From Actinoalloteichus hymeniacidonis (GTDB lineage Bacteria; Actinomycetota; Actinomycetes; Mycobacteriales; Pseudonocardiaceae), in assembly GCF_014203365.1 (NCBI RefSeq), contig NZ_JACHIS010000001.1:4464001-4528000 (forward strand): a stretch of DNA of 64,000 nt, given 5' to 3'. The first letter of the stretch is position 1, and each line of letters begins with the position of its first letter. Made by a program: the position numbers and the translations under genes. The notes below the pieces were generated by a model. That model ran no database searches. It was not told the DNA's origin and saw only the letters and a list, made by a program, of their open reading frames with translations. Shown here in pieces: positions 57,694 to 64,000 of the stretch.

Positions 57694-58039
57694 GGCCGAA
57701 TTTCACTGAGATGGACCAACCGAGCGCTGTGACGGCATCGCGATGCGCCCGACGGATGCCCCTGCGGCGCCGAAGGGTCGACCGACTTCACCTCCGATTC
57801 ACGGCCGACTCCGCTGGACCGATCAAGTCGACTGCTCGCCGCATCCTGCACGGACGCACCGTAGCCACCCGGACACCCGAGGTCGGCTCTGCGGCGGAGC
57901 ACGCGGGAATCGACCGATCGGCCCGACCGATCACCTCCCACCGCTCGACTGTTCGGTCGATCGACTCGGTGGCATTGGGCTGGGTTCACCCCTGGACCGG
58001 CGGTAGCGTTCGGTCCGACCGAACGAGAAGGGGACGGCC
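57694..58039. promoter_or_regulatory. Divergent potassium-locus control region with palindrome
   Basis: A 19-bp palindrome CGTTCGGTCCGACCGAACG (58007-58025) overlaps a -10-like TAGCGT (58004-58009), 15 bp before ceoB. Further upstream GACCGATC occurs three times (57817, 57912, 57925). No gene and no recognisable c-di-AMP riboswitch core is seen. Confidence 0.55.
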
Positions 58040-58705
58040 GTGCATGTCGTGATCATGGGTTGTGGTCGGGTGGGAGCCTCGTTGGCCACCGCCCTGGACC
58101 GGATGGGTCACACGATCGCGGTGATCGATAGAGACGGCCAGTCGTTCCGGAGGCTGGGCAGCGGATTCGGCGGCGACCGCGTCGTCGGATACGGCTTCGA
58201 CAGAGACGCGCTCATCGAGGCGGGTGTGGACCGCGCGAGTGCCTTCGCCGCAGTCTCCAGCGGAGACAACTCCAACATCATCTCGGCCCGCATCGCCAAG
58301 GAGACCTTCGGCGTCGAGCACGTGGTGGCCCGCATCTACGACCCGAAACGGGCCGAGGTCTTCGAACGCCTCGGCATCCCCACCGTCGCCGTGGTGCCGT
58401 GGACCACCGACCGATTCCTGCGGATGCTGCTACCCGACGGAATAGCCACCGCCTGGCGGGATCCATCCGGAACCGTCGCCGTGGTGGCGCTGCCGCTGCA
58501 CGAGGGCTGGGTCGGGAGACGGATCGTCGATCTGGAGGACGCCACCCACGCCAGGGTCGCGTTCGTCATGCGGTTCGGCACCGGAGTCCTGCCCGATGGC
58601 AGAACCGTCATCCAGGCGGAGGACCAGGTCTACGTCGCGGCTCTGTCCGGCACGGTCACCGAGGTCGCTCAGGCCGCCAGCACACCTCCCGAGGAGAGCG
58701 ACTGA
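58040..58705 (+). CDS. ceoB: TrkA-type potassium regulator CeoB
   Basis: The 221-aa protein has an RCK_N Rossmann domain with VIMGCGRVGASLATAL and a dinucleotide acidic end (VIDRD), followed by an RCK_C domain (about residues 135-215, ALPLHEGWVGRRIVDLE). It gates or regulates potassium uptake by binding NAD(H) or c-di-AMP-type ligands. The GTG start at 58040 has GAAGGGGA upstream. It overlaps ceoC (TGATG). The pair is divergent from the KimA-like gene. Confidence 0.92.
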   Translation: MHVVIMGCGRVGASLATALDRMGHTIAVIDRDGQSFRRLGSGFGGDRVVGYGFDRDALIEAGVDRASAFAAVSSGDNSNIISARIAKETFGVEHVVARIYDPKRAEVFERLGIPTVAVVPWTTDRFLRMLLPDGIATAWRDPSGTVAVVALPLHEGWVGRRIVDLEDATHARVAFVMRFGTGVLPDGRTVIQAEDQVYVAALSGTVTEVAQAASTPPEESD

Positions 58706-59382
58706 TGCGGGTAGCCATCGCGGGAGCCGGAGCTGTCGGCCGCTCCACCGCGGCAGAACTCGTCGATGCAGGTCACGAGGTACTGCTGATCGAACGGAAT
58801 CCGGCCAATGTGCTGCGGGCCGGATTGGAACAGGCGAGTTGGGTGGTCGCCGACGCCTGCGAACTGGCCTCCCTGGAGGAGGCCCGGCTTCAGGACTATC
58901 AGGTGGTGATCGCCGCGACCGGGGACGACAAGGTCAACCTGGTCGTCTCTCTGCTGGCCAAGACCGAATTCGCCGTCCGGCGCGTCGTGGCCCGGGTCAA
59001 CGATCCGCGTAACGAATGGTTGTTCGACGCAGGATGGGGCGTGGACCGAGCGGTGTCCACCCCGCGCATCATGGCGGCGATGGTGGAGGAGGCGGTGAGC
59101 GTCGGCGACCTGGTCCGTCTGCTCACTCTGCAAGCCGGTCAGGCCAATCTCGTCGAGGTGACGCTGCCCTCGGACACACCGCTGGCAGGCAAACCCGTAC
59201 GCACCCTGCGGCTGCCCTCGGATGCGGCGTTGGTCGCGATACTGCGCGGTCCACGGGTGATCGCGCCGCGCCCGGACGATCCGTTGGAAGCCGGTGACGA
59301 GATGCTCTTCGTGGCGACGGTGGAGGTTGAGGATCAGATCCAGGAAGCGCTCTGCATCACCGGATCCGATCCGCGAACCTGA
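58705..59382 (+). CDS. ceoC: TrkA-type potassium regulator CeoC
   Basis: The 225-aa protein has RCK_N (VAIAGAGAVGRSTAAELVDA, then LLIERN) and RCK_C (about residues 140-220, TLPSDTPLAGKPVRTLRLP). It is a partner of CeoB, probably forming a mixed ring. ATG 58705 overlaps the ceoB stop and has GAGGAG upstream. No separate TrkH/TrkG pore gene is in the window, so the KimA-like protein is the nearest candidate transporter. Confidence 0.92.
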   Translation: MRVAIAGAGAVGRSTAAELVDAGHEVLLIERNPANVLRAGLEQASWVVADACELASLEEARLQDYQVVIAATGDDKVNLVVSLLAKTEFAVRRVVARVNDPRNEWLFDAGWGVDRAVSTPRIMAAMVEEAVSVGDLVRLLTLQAGQANLVEVTLPSDTPLAGKPVRTLRLPSDAALVAILRGPRVIAPRPDDPLEAGDEMLFVATVEVEDQIQEALCITGSDPRT

Positions 59383-59385
59383 TCC

Positions 59386-59422
59386 CCGGTGGCCGCAGCC
59401 TCGACATCGGCTCGGCCACCGG
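59386..59422. terminator. Bidirectional hairpin terminator
   Basis: A 10-bp stem CCGGTGGCCG / CGGCCACCGG extended by AGCC/GGCT with one bulge lies between the convergent ceoC and DUF3159 genes. Confidence 0.8.
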
Positions 59423-59423
59423 A

Positions 59424-60203
59424 CTACTTCTCCGAGTCGTCGAGACGGCCCGTCTCACCCGTCGTCGCGGGCTCCGTGGCATTCGTGGGCTGCTGCTGGG
59501 CCTCGATCTCCTCGAGGATCCGGCCGGAGCGACGCACTGCCCAGATGGTGACCAGCACGGCGACCGCGGTCAGCGGGGTGCCCATCGCGATGCGGGCGAT
59601 ACCGAGCCAGCCCGTCTCGTCCGCGTCGTAGAGCTGACTCTGCACGACATACCGCGCGATGAAGAAGACCGTCCAGACCACGGTGGCGATGTCATAGGGC
59701 ACGCGGGCCCTGGGGACCTTGCGCCAGGCGAAGCCGGAGCCGTTGAGAGCGGACCAGACCACGCCCACCAACGGCCACCGCACCAGCAGCGAGATCAAGA
59801 ACGCGCCGCCGTAGACGAGACTGGCCCAGATGCCGAACAGGAAGAAGCCACGGGCCTCACCTGTGCGGTAGGCGATGAAGGCGCACAACGCCACGCCCAG
59901 CACGCCCGACACCGCAGGTTGCAAGGTCTCCTTGCGGACGATCCGCCAGACGGCGATGGCCACGGCCGCGCCCATCGCCGACCAGATCGCGGGCGTCAGG
60001 CTGGTGACGGAGTTGACGACCACGAAGACGATGATCGGGATGACCGAGGACACCAGCCCCGACATCCCGCCCATCTGTTCGAGCATCGTGGGCGTGCGGG
60101 CCTCGCCGTCATCCGCGTTGTTGTCGTTCGGGATGTTCACGTGCCTCCGGGGTGATCCGTGGTCGTCGTCACCGTGGGTTGTCTGAGTTCCGAGTTCGGT
60201 CAT
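59424..60203 (-). CDS. DUF3159 membrane protein
   Basis: The 259-aa protein has a charged N-terminus (residues 1-45) and about five membrane helices (VIPIIVFVVVNSVTSLTPAI, AVSGVLGVALCAFIAYRTG, FFLFGIWASLVYGGAFLISL, VPYDIATVVWTVFFIARYVV, ALTAVAVLVTI-like end segment). It corresponds to Rv2693c. Function unknown. The ATG at 60203 overlaps the stop of the OB-fold gene (ATGA), so it is coupled to it. Confidence 0.88.
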   Translation of the reverse strand: MTELGTQTTHGDDDHGSPRRHVNIPNDNNADDGEARTPTMLEQMGGMSGLVSSVIPIIVFVVVNSVTSLTPAIWSAMGAAVAIAVWRIVRKETLQPAVSGVLGVALCAFIAYRTGEARGFFLFGIWASLVYGGAFLISLLVRWPLVGVVWSALNGSGFAWRKVPRARVPYDIATVVWTVFFIARYVVQSQLYDADETGWLGIARIAMGTPLTAVAVLVTIWAVRRSGRILEEIEAQQQPTNATEPATTGETGRLDDSEK

Positions 60204-60580
60204 CCGCTCGTCTGCAACTCGTAGTAGGGGTTGTACAGGACCTTGTGCCCATCCCGCTCCGAGATCCGACCCCAGGCCCGCAGATGGCGGCCCGGTTCGA
60301 TCCCCGGAATGCGACGACGACCCAGCCAGATCAGCGTCACGCCCTCGGTCCCGTCGAACAGCTCCGCCTCCAGGGTGGGTGTGGCCGTGCTCGGATGCAG
60401 GGCCACCGACCGCAGCCTGCCGAGGACGGCGGCCCGTTCACCGGAACAGCATTCGCTGGCCTTACGGCACCCGGACTCCTCCGCGCGGCGGGAGAGCTCG
60501 TCGGCGTCCAACTGCTCGTCGTCGGAGGTGAACCGCCGAACCAGCCGACGCCAGTAGCCCTCGCCTCGACCGGCAGTCAT
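60200..60580 (-). CDS. OB-fold nucleic acid-binding protein (Rv2694c type)
   Basis: The 126-aa protein from ATG 60580 (GGAGCG upstream) has a helical start and a small OB-fold (RAAVLGRLRSVALHPSTATP, LEAELFDGTEGVTLIWLGRR, IPGIEPGRHLRAWGRI). The fold suggests nucleic-acid binding; the true ligand is unknown. Two Cys (GCRKASECC region) precede the fold. It is translationally coupled to the DUF3159 gene, a pairing kept across actinobacteria. Confidence 0.85.
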   Translation of the reverse strand: MTAGRGEGYWRRLVRRFTSDDEQLDADELSRRAEESGCRKASECCSGERAAVLGRLRSVALHPSTATPTLEAELFDGTEGVTLIWLGRRRIPGIEPGRHLRAWGRISERDGHKVLYNPYYELQTSG

Positions 60581-60702
60581 CACACGCTCCAGTCCAGTGG
60601 AAGCAGACCGGCGGCCCGATCCACTTCTCAGCGTAACCAGGGTCCGGCTATCGAAAAACCAACCTGACACATCCGCGCAGATAACACCACTATCGAGTGC
60701 GG

Positions 60703-61395
60703 TCAGCGGCCTGCCTGGCGACGCTGGGCGATCCCCATCTGCTGTTGGCTGATCTGGGTCTGCTGACCGCCTGCCGCCTGTTGCTGCTGCGCCTTGGCCT
60801 GCTCGAGGTGCTGGGCGAGGCGCTCGGGAAGCGTGATCGGCAGCGGGGTCCGCACCGGCATCGGGTTCGGTCCACGAACCACGACGGTGTCACGAACGAC
60901 GTCATACAGCACCCGCGCCAACTCCGGAGCGTGATCGTTCGGGCCTGCGGCGACCCCTCGCAACAACCACCGTGGTCCGTCGACACCGATGAACCGCATC
61001 GTCACCTTGGGCGAGGCCGCGAGAAGTTCGGTGGACCACTCGCCCTGCTCCTTGCGAACCCGGGTGCCGTCCTTGCCCAACTGCTCGGCCAGCTCGTTCT
61101 TCACGTCGGCCCAGAGCCCGCCGCTGCGGGGTGCGGCGAACGCACTCACCGTCAGCCTGCCCAGGCCGGTCACCATGTGCACGGCCCGCACCGGGCCCGC
61201 CGGATCGAGTTCGAGCTGGATCTTCGCCCCACTCGGCACCGGGATCTGAACGGAGCCCAGGTCCAGTCTGCTGAGTGAATCGCCTGCGGGAGGCTTCTCG
61301 TCGAAGGGCCCCCACTTCTCGGACTCGTCCTCCGAGCCGATCTCCTCGTCGACGTCGCTCTGCCTGGACTCTCGACGGCGGCCCCAACCGAACAT
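60703..61395 (-). CDS. DUF3710 protein
   Basis: The 230-aa protein begins FGWGRRRESRQSDVDEEIGS. It has the DUF3710 core (DLGSVQIPVPSGAKIQLELD, EQGEWSTELLAASPKVTMRF, IGVDGPRWLLRGVAAGP) and a Gln-rich C-terminus (QAKAQQQQAAGGQQTQISQQ). It is a soluble actinobacterial protein of unknown function (Rv2696c position). ATG 61395 has GGAGG 8 nt upstream. It begins 3 bp after the dut stop and is cotranscribed with dut. Confidence 0.9.
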   Translation of the reverse strand: MFGWGRRRESRQSDVDEEIGSEDESEKWGPFDEKPPAGDSLSRLDLGSVQIPVPSGAKIQLELDPAGPVRAVHMVTGLGRLTVSAFAAPRSGGLWADVKNELAEQLGKDGTRVRKEQGEWSTELLAASPKVTMRFIGVDGPRWLLRGVAAGPNDHAPELARVLYDVVRDTVVVRGPNPMPVRTPLPITLPERLAQHLEQAKAQQQQAAGGQQTQISQQQMGIAQRRQAGR

Positions 61396-61398
61396 GTG

Positions 61399-61902
61399 TC
61401 AAACCTCCGTCTCGTCGCGGGCGCCTCCCGGCCCCGACACCTCAAGTAGTGCATGTCCCCCGGTGGAGCCGTAGCCACCGGCACCTCGCTCCGAGACCGG
61501 TAGCTCGGTGACGTCGGCCACCTCGCGGAACACCGCATGCTCCACCCGCTGCACCACCAGCTGGGCGATCCGATCAAGCCTGTCGAGCTCGATCGGATCA
61601 CGCAGGTCGTGGTTGATCAGGCACACCCTGATCTCACCTCGATACCCGGAGTCAATGGTGCCAGGAGAGTTGACCACGCTGAGTCCGACACGAGCGGCCA
61701 ATCCAGATCGGGGATGAACCAACCCGACGAAACCCACGGGCAGGGCAATGGAGACTCCGGTACCGACCACGGTCCGCTCACCCGGCGCCAAGAACACATC
61801 GCTGGTCGTGACCAGATCGACCCCGGCATCGCCGGGTTGTGCGTATTGGGGAACGGGCACGCTCGGATCGAGTCGGGCCAACAACACCTCGACGGCTGCC
61901 AC
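61399..61902 (-). CDS. dut: dUTP diphosphatase
   Basis: This 167-aa trimeric dUTPase hydrolyses dUTP to dUMP, keeping uracil out of DNA. The five motifs are clear: [44 protein letters not shown] and [14 protein letters not shown] 61902 is preferred over GTG 61926 because TAGTCT stands 8 nt before it and it gives the usual N-terminus just ahead of [13 protein letters not shown]. It is divergent from the DUF3093 gene with overlapping -10 elements. Confidence 0.95.
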   Translation of the reverse strand: MAAVEVLLARLDPSVPVPQYAQPGDAGVDLVTTSDVFLAPGERTVVGTGVSIALPVGFVGLVHPRSGLAARVGLSVVNSPGTIDSGYRGEIRVCLINHDLRDPIELDRLDRIAQLVVQRVEHAVFREVADVTELPVSERGAGGYGSTGGHALLEVSGPGGARDETEV

Positions 61903-61910
61903 GAGCGGCG

Positions 61911-61920
61911 AGACTACTCT
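61911..61920. promoter_or_regulatory. Overlapping divergent -10 elements, dut / DUF3093
   Basis: AGACTACTCT contains TACTCT (61915-61920, forward, 6 nt before GTG 61927) and, on the reverse strand, TAGTCT (61916-61911, 8 nt before GTG 61902). Both genes lack a Shine-Dalgarno, so both mRNAs may be leaderless and mutually exclusive. Confidence 0.6.
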
Positions 61921-61926
61921 GACCAC

Positions 61927-62469
61927 GTGACCGACAGCGCGGGTACGGCCCCCTCCGAGGTCGCGGCGACACGCGACCGCACCGACAGTGTGATGCCGAT
62001 CTTCCAGGAGCGCCTGCGAGTGAGCTGGTGGGCCTGGCCGCTACCGCTGCTGGGCGCGGGACTGATGGCCATGCAGGTCCACATGGGCAATCCCGGTCTC
62101 CGGGCCTGGCTGCCCTATGTGGTCTTGATGCCGCTGGCCGTGCTCGGCATGGTGTGGCTCGGCCGGGTCCGCGTCCGCTTGAGCAGCGACGAGATCCACG
62201 TCGGGAAAGCACATCTGCCGCTGCGGTTCGTCGGCGAGGTCGAGGTCGTCACCTCCGACCAGAAGCGCAAGGCGCTGGGTCCCGAGCTCGACCCGGCCGC
62301 CTTCGTCGTACACCGGCCCTGGGTGGGCCCGATGTTGTGGATGGAACTGACCGACCCTGATGATCCGACGCCTTACTGGTTGTTCAGCGTGCGCGATCCG
62401 GAGCGATTGAAGGAATCGATCTTGAAAGCGAAGGCGGGCGAACTCGCCGCTGTCGCAGAAGGATCCTAA
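61927..62469 (+). CDS. DUF3093 membrane protein
   Basis: The 180-aa protein has two adjacent membrane helices ([20 protein letters not shown] and [20 protein letters not shown]) and a cytosolic C-terminal domain ([40 protein letters not shown]). It matches the Rv2698-type DUF3093 family, function unknown. The frame is open far upstream through dut antisense; GTG 61927 is chosen by the TACTCT six bases before it. It is divergent from dut. Confidence 0.88.
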   Translation: MTDSAGTAPSEVAATRDRTDSVMPIFQERLRVSWWAWPLPLLGAGLMAMQVHMGNPGLRAWLPYVVLMPLAVLGMVWLGRVRVRLSSDEIHVGKAHLPLRFVGEVEVVTSDQKRKALGPELDPAAFVVHRPWVGPMLWMELTDPDDPTPYWLFSVRDPERLKESILKAKAGELAAVAEGS

Positions 62470-62482
62470 GCGCGGACGAATA

Positions 62483-62509
62483 CGGCACCGGAGTCCTGCC
62501 CCGGTGCCG
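62483..62509 (+). terminator. Hairpin after DUF3093 gene
   Basis: A 9-bp stem CGGCACCGG / CCGGTGCCG with a 9-nt loop begins 13 bp after the stop. Confidence 0.65.
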
Positions 62510-62544
62510 CCGCCGTGTTGATATTCATCCCTTTCACCGCATGC

Positions 62545-62568
62545 CCCGTTCGTTTCCCACGGAACGGG
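62545..62568 (-). terminator. Hairpin after DUF4193 gene
   Basis: A 7-bp stem (CCCGTTC / GAACGGG) with a 10-nt loop lies 6 bp after the DUF4193 stop on the reverse strand. Confidence 0.5.
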
Positions 62569-62574
62569 CCGTGC

Positions 62575-62877
62575 TCAGAAAGCGCAGTCTCGACAGACGT
62601 ACTGCCCGTCTCGCTGGCTGGCGAGCCTGCTGCGGTGATGCACGAGGAAGCACCTCGAGCAGGTGAACTCGTCTGCCTGCTTGGGCAGCACCTTGACCGT
62701 GAGCTCCTCGCCGGACAGGTCCGCACCTGGCAGCTCGAAGTTCTCGGCGCTTTCCGATTCATCAACATCCACAGCCGCGGACTGCGCCTCGTTACGCCGT
62801 GCCTTCAGCTCTTCGAGCGAGTCTTCGGCGATCTCATCGGACTCACTACGTCGTGGAGCGTCGTAGTCGGTCGCCAT
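62575..62877 (-). CDS. DUF4193 zinc-ribbon-like protein
   Basis: The 100-aa acidic protein starts MATDYDAPRRSESDEIAEDS and ends with CSRCFLVHHRSRLASQRDGQ then CRDCAF. The two Cys pairs should bind one zinc. It is highly conserved in actinobacteria next to dut (Rv2699c position), function unknown; an RNA-polymerase or DNA-binding accessory role is possible but unproven. ATG 62877 starts the conserved MATDYDAPR. Confidence 0.92.
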   Translation of the reverse strand: MATDYDAPRRSESDEIAEDSLEELKARRNEAQSAAVDVDESESAENFELPGADLSGEELTVKVLPKQADEFTCSRCFLVHHRSRLASQRDGQYVCRDCAF

Positions 62878-63433
62878 CGTGTTTCACCCCTGCGATCAAC
62901 GGAGACATGTTTCATGTCGCTGGAGAACGTCCCAGCTCCCCAATTCGTGCCCACCTCCGTCGGTGACGGAGATCTCGATCCACCCGATCAGTGGTAGCGA
63001 GCTCCTCGGCATCACACCGATTCACATCGACGATCCCACGCTGCGGAATCGCCTCGCCACCCGCTGTGAACGGGTTCGTCATACCGGGACGTCGCTGCCC
63101 CTGCGGCGGGGCGAGGGTAGCCCACGTTGACGCGAATCGCGCACCGGGTCACCCTGGGCGACCGTCACAGATCGACACCGATCGGGCATCTCGCCCTCCG
63201 GCGCCCACGACCAGCGGGGTTCTCAGCATGATGCCGACGTCAACAACGCGCCCGCTGCGGGCATTCCGCCTGCCTACGAGCACCCCGGTGAGACACCGGG
63301 CACAAACTCGAGCCGCAAGTCGACCCGAACGGCCCAGCCGTGGGGCGCGCGCAAACGAGAGGACATAGGCTAGGAATCCGAAAGCCCGCCCGCCTCTGCG
63401 GTGGGCTCGGCGCAACGGGGAGGCCGGCAGACC
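62878..63433. other. Divergent intergenic region DUF4193 / cei-like gene
   Basis: These 556 bp hold the promoters of both flanking genes. Short open frames are present, but they have no ribosome sites and unusual composition. GGGGAGG at 63418-63424 is the ribosome site of the next gene. Confidence 0.45.
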
Positions 63434-64000
63434 GTGGCTGAGGGCAGCGCTGTATCTGGTGGACGGGTGCCCAGATATCGACGTCGCAGACCACTTCCCG
63501 CATTGATCTTGCTGGCGGTTCTGGGCCTGGCGGCGGGCTATGTCTGGACCCAGGTCTTGGCACAGGCGGACGACATCGAGGCGGCCATCCGCTGCAATCC
63601 GCCCGCCGAGGTGACCGGCGGGCAGGACGAGGAGCCCGCTCCCGAACCGGGCGCGGTGCAGGCGAGGGACACCCTCGACGAGACCGAACCGCTGCCGCCG
63701 TCGGAGGTCTTCGTCACAGTCCTCAACGCCAACGGGGCGCGCAATCAGGCGACGCTGGTGGCCACAGAGCTCGACGAACTGGGCTTCGAGCAGGCCGAGG
63801 AGCCCGCGAACGATCCGGTCTATCCGGCCGAGGACATGGACTGCTACGGGCAGATCCGTTACGGCCAGAGCAGTACGAGCATGGCCCGCACGTTGAGCCT
63901 GGCCGTGCCCTGCGCCGAGCTGATCGACGATGGACGCGAGGAACAGACCGTCGACTTCGCGGTGGGCGACCGTTTCACCGACGTGAGCCCGAACTCGCAC
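63434..64000 (+). CDS. LytR C-terminal-domain envelope protein (Cei-like), cut by window end
   Basis: GTG 63434 with GGGGAGG upstream opens a frame of 189 codons running off the right edge. It starts VAEGSAVSGGRVPRYRRRRP, then has one membrane helix (about residues 22-42, ALILLAVLGLAAGYVWTQVL). A Glu/Pro-rich linker is followed by a LytR_C domain (EVFVTVLNANGARNQATLVA, then FGQ-like DCYGQIRYGQSSTSMARTL). Two Cys in the domain may form a disulfide. It sits where mycobacteria have cei (Rv2700), needed for envelope integrity. Probably nearly complete. Confidence 0.85.
   Translation, partial: MAEGSAVSGGRVPRYRRRRPLPALILLAVLGLAAGYVWTQVLAQADDIEAAIRCNPPAEVTGGQDEEPAPEPGAVQARDTLDETEPLPPSEVFVTVLNANGARNQATLVATELDELGFEQAEEPANDPVYPAEDMDCYGQIRYGQSSTSMARTLSLAVPCAELIDDGREEQTVDFAVGDRFTDVSPNSH

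Noticed and set aside
57694-58039. c-di-AMP (ydaO) riboswitch at the potassium locus
   Set aside because: No conserved core could be recognised and the kimA-like gene appears leaderless.
62991-63368. 125-codon forward ORF upstream of the cei-like gene
   Set aside because: No ribosome site, no motif, composition of non-coding GC-rich DNA.

Overview
The window is chromosomal DNA of a high-GC actinomycete. The gene content and order are those of Mycobacteriales and Pseudonocardiales: an IdeR repressor next to galE, nrdR-nrdJ, divergent lexA and LysM genes, hflX-dapF-miaA, miaB, recX-recA, dut with DUF3093/DUF3159/DUF3710/DUF4193 neighbours, and TrkA-type ceoB-ceoC. Secreted and CBM2-linked enzymes and the extra sugar-acid genes point to a saprophytic soil actinomycete, probably of the Pseudonocardiaceae; this is inference from content only. 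No tRNA, rRNA, CRISPR array, insertion sequence or prophage was seen.

Left part (1-18 kb), mostly accessory metabolism: a rhodanese cut by the window edge; ideR-galK-galE-S9 peptidase as a tightly overlapping row; DUF4192; a secreted X-Pro dipeptidyl-peptidase-type hydrolase; a four-carbon acid-sugar (threonate/erythronate) operon kdgT-DUF1537 kinase-pdxA2 with a GntR/HutC regulator; a polysaccharide deacetylase divergent from a MerR regulator with a 19-bp-spaced promoter; an ACT protein; and a secreted PQQ-type sugar dehydrogenase carrying a CBM2.

Middle part (18-47 kb), mostly core: class II ribonucleotide reductase with NrdR; the SOS module (LexA, LysM division-inhibitor-like protein, three LexA boxes); hflX, MFS exporter, dapF, miaA, dioxygenase-like protein, DUF349 protein and miaB; a complete GluABCD glutamate importer; an Entner-Doudoroff edd-eda operon; and recX-recA with both a LexA box and a RecA-NDp (PafBC-type) promoter. 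lepA and a MazF/PemK-like protein follow.

Right part (47-64 kb): a Tat-exported flavoenzyme strongly resembling Streptomyces L-glutamate oxidase, preceded by a two-component system; dxs; a TrmA/RumA-type RNA methyltransferase overlapping a KimA-like potassium transporter; divergent ceoB-ceoC; the DUF3159/OB-fold/DUF3710/dut row; DUF3093, DUF4193 and the start of a LytR_C/Cei protein at the right edge.

Two patterns run through the window. Many genes without a Shine-Dalgarno have a TANNNT hexamer 6-8 nt before the start codon, which suggests leaderless transcripts and was used to choose starts. Most convergent gene pairs are separated by long, perfect GC-rich hairpins without a U-tract. Nothing here is clearly a wholly new system; the most interesting loci are the glutamate oxidase with its two-component system, the KimA-CeoBC potassium locus, the PQQ dehydrogenase-CBM2 fusion and the damage-response regulatory DNA.
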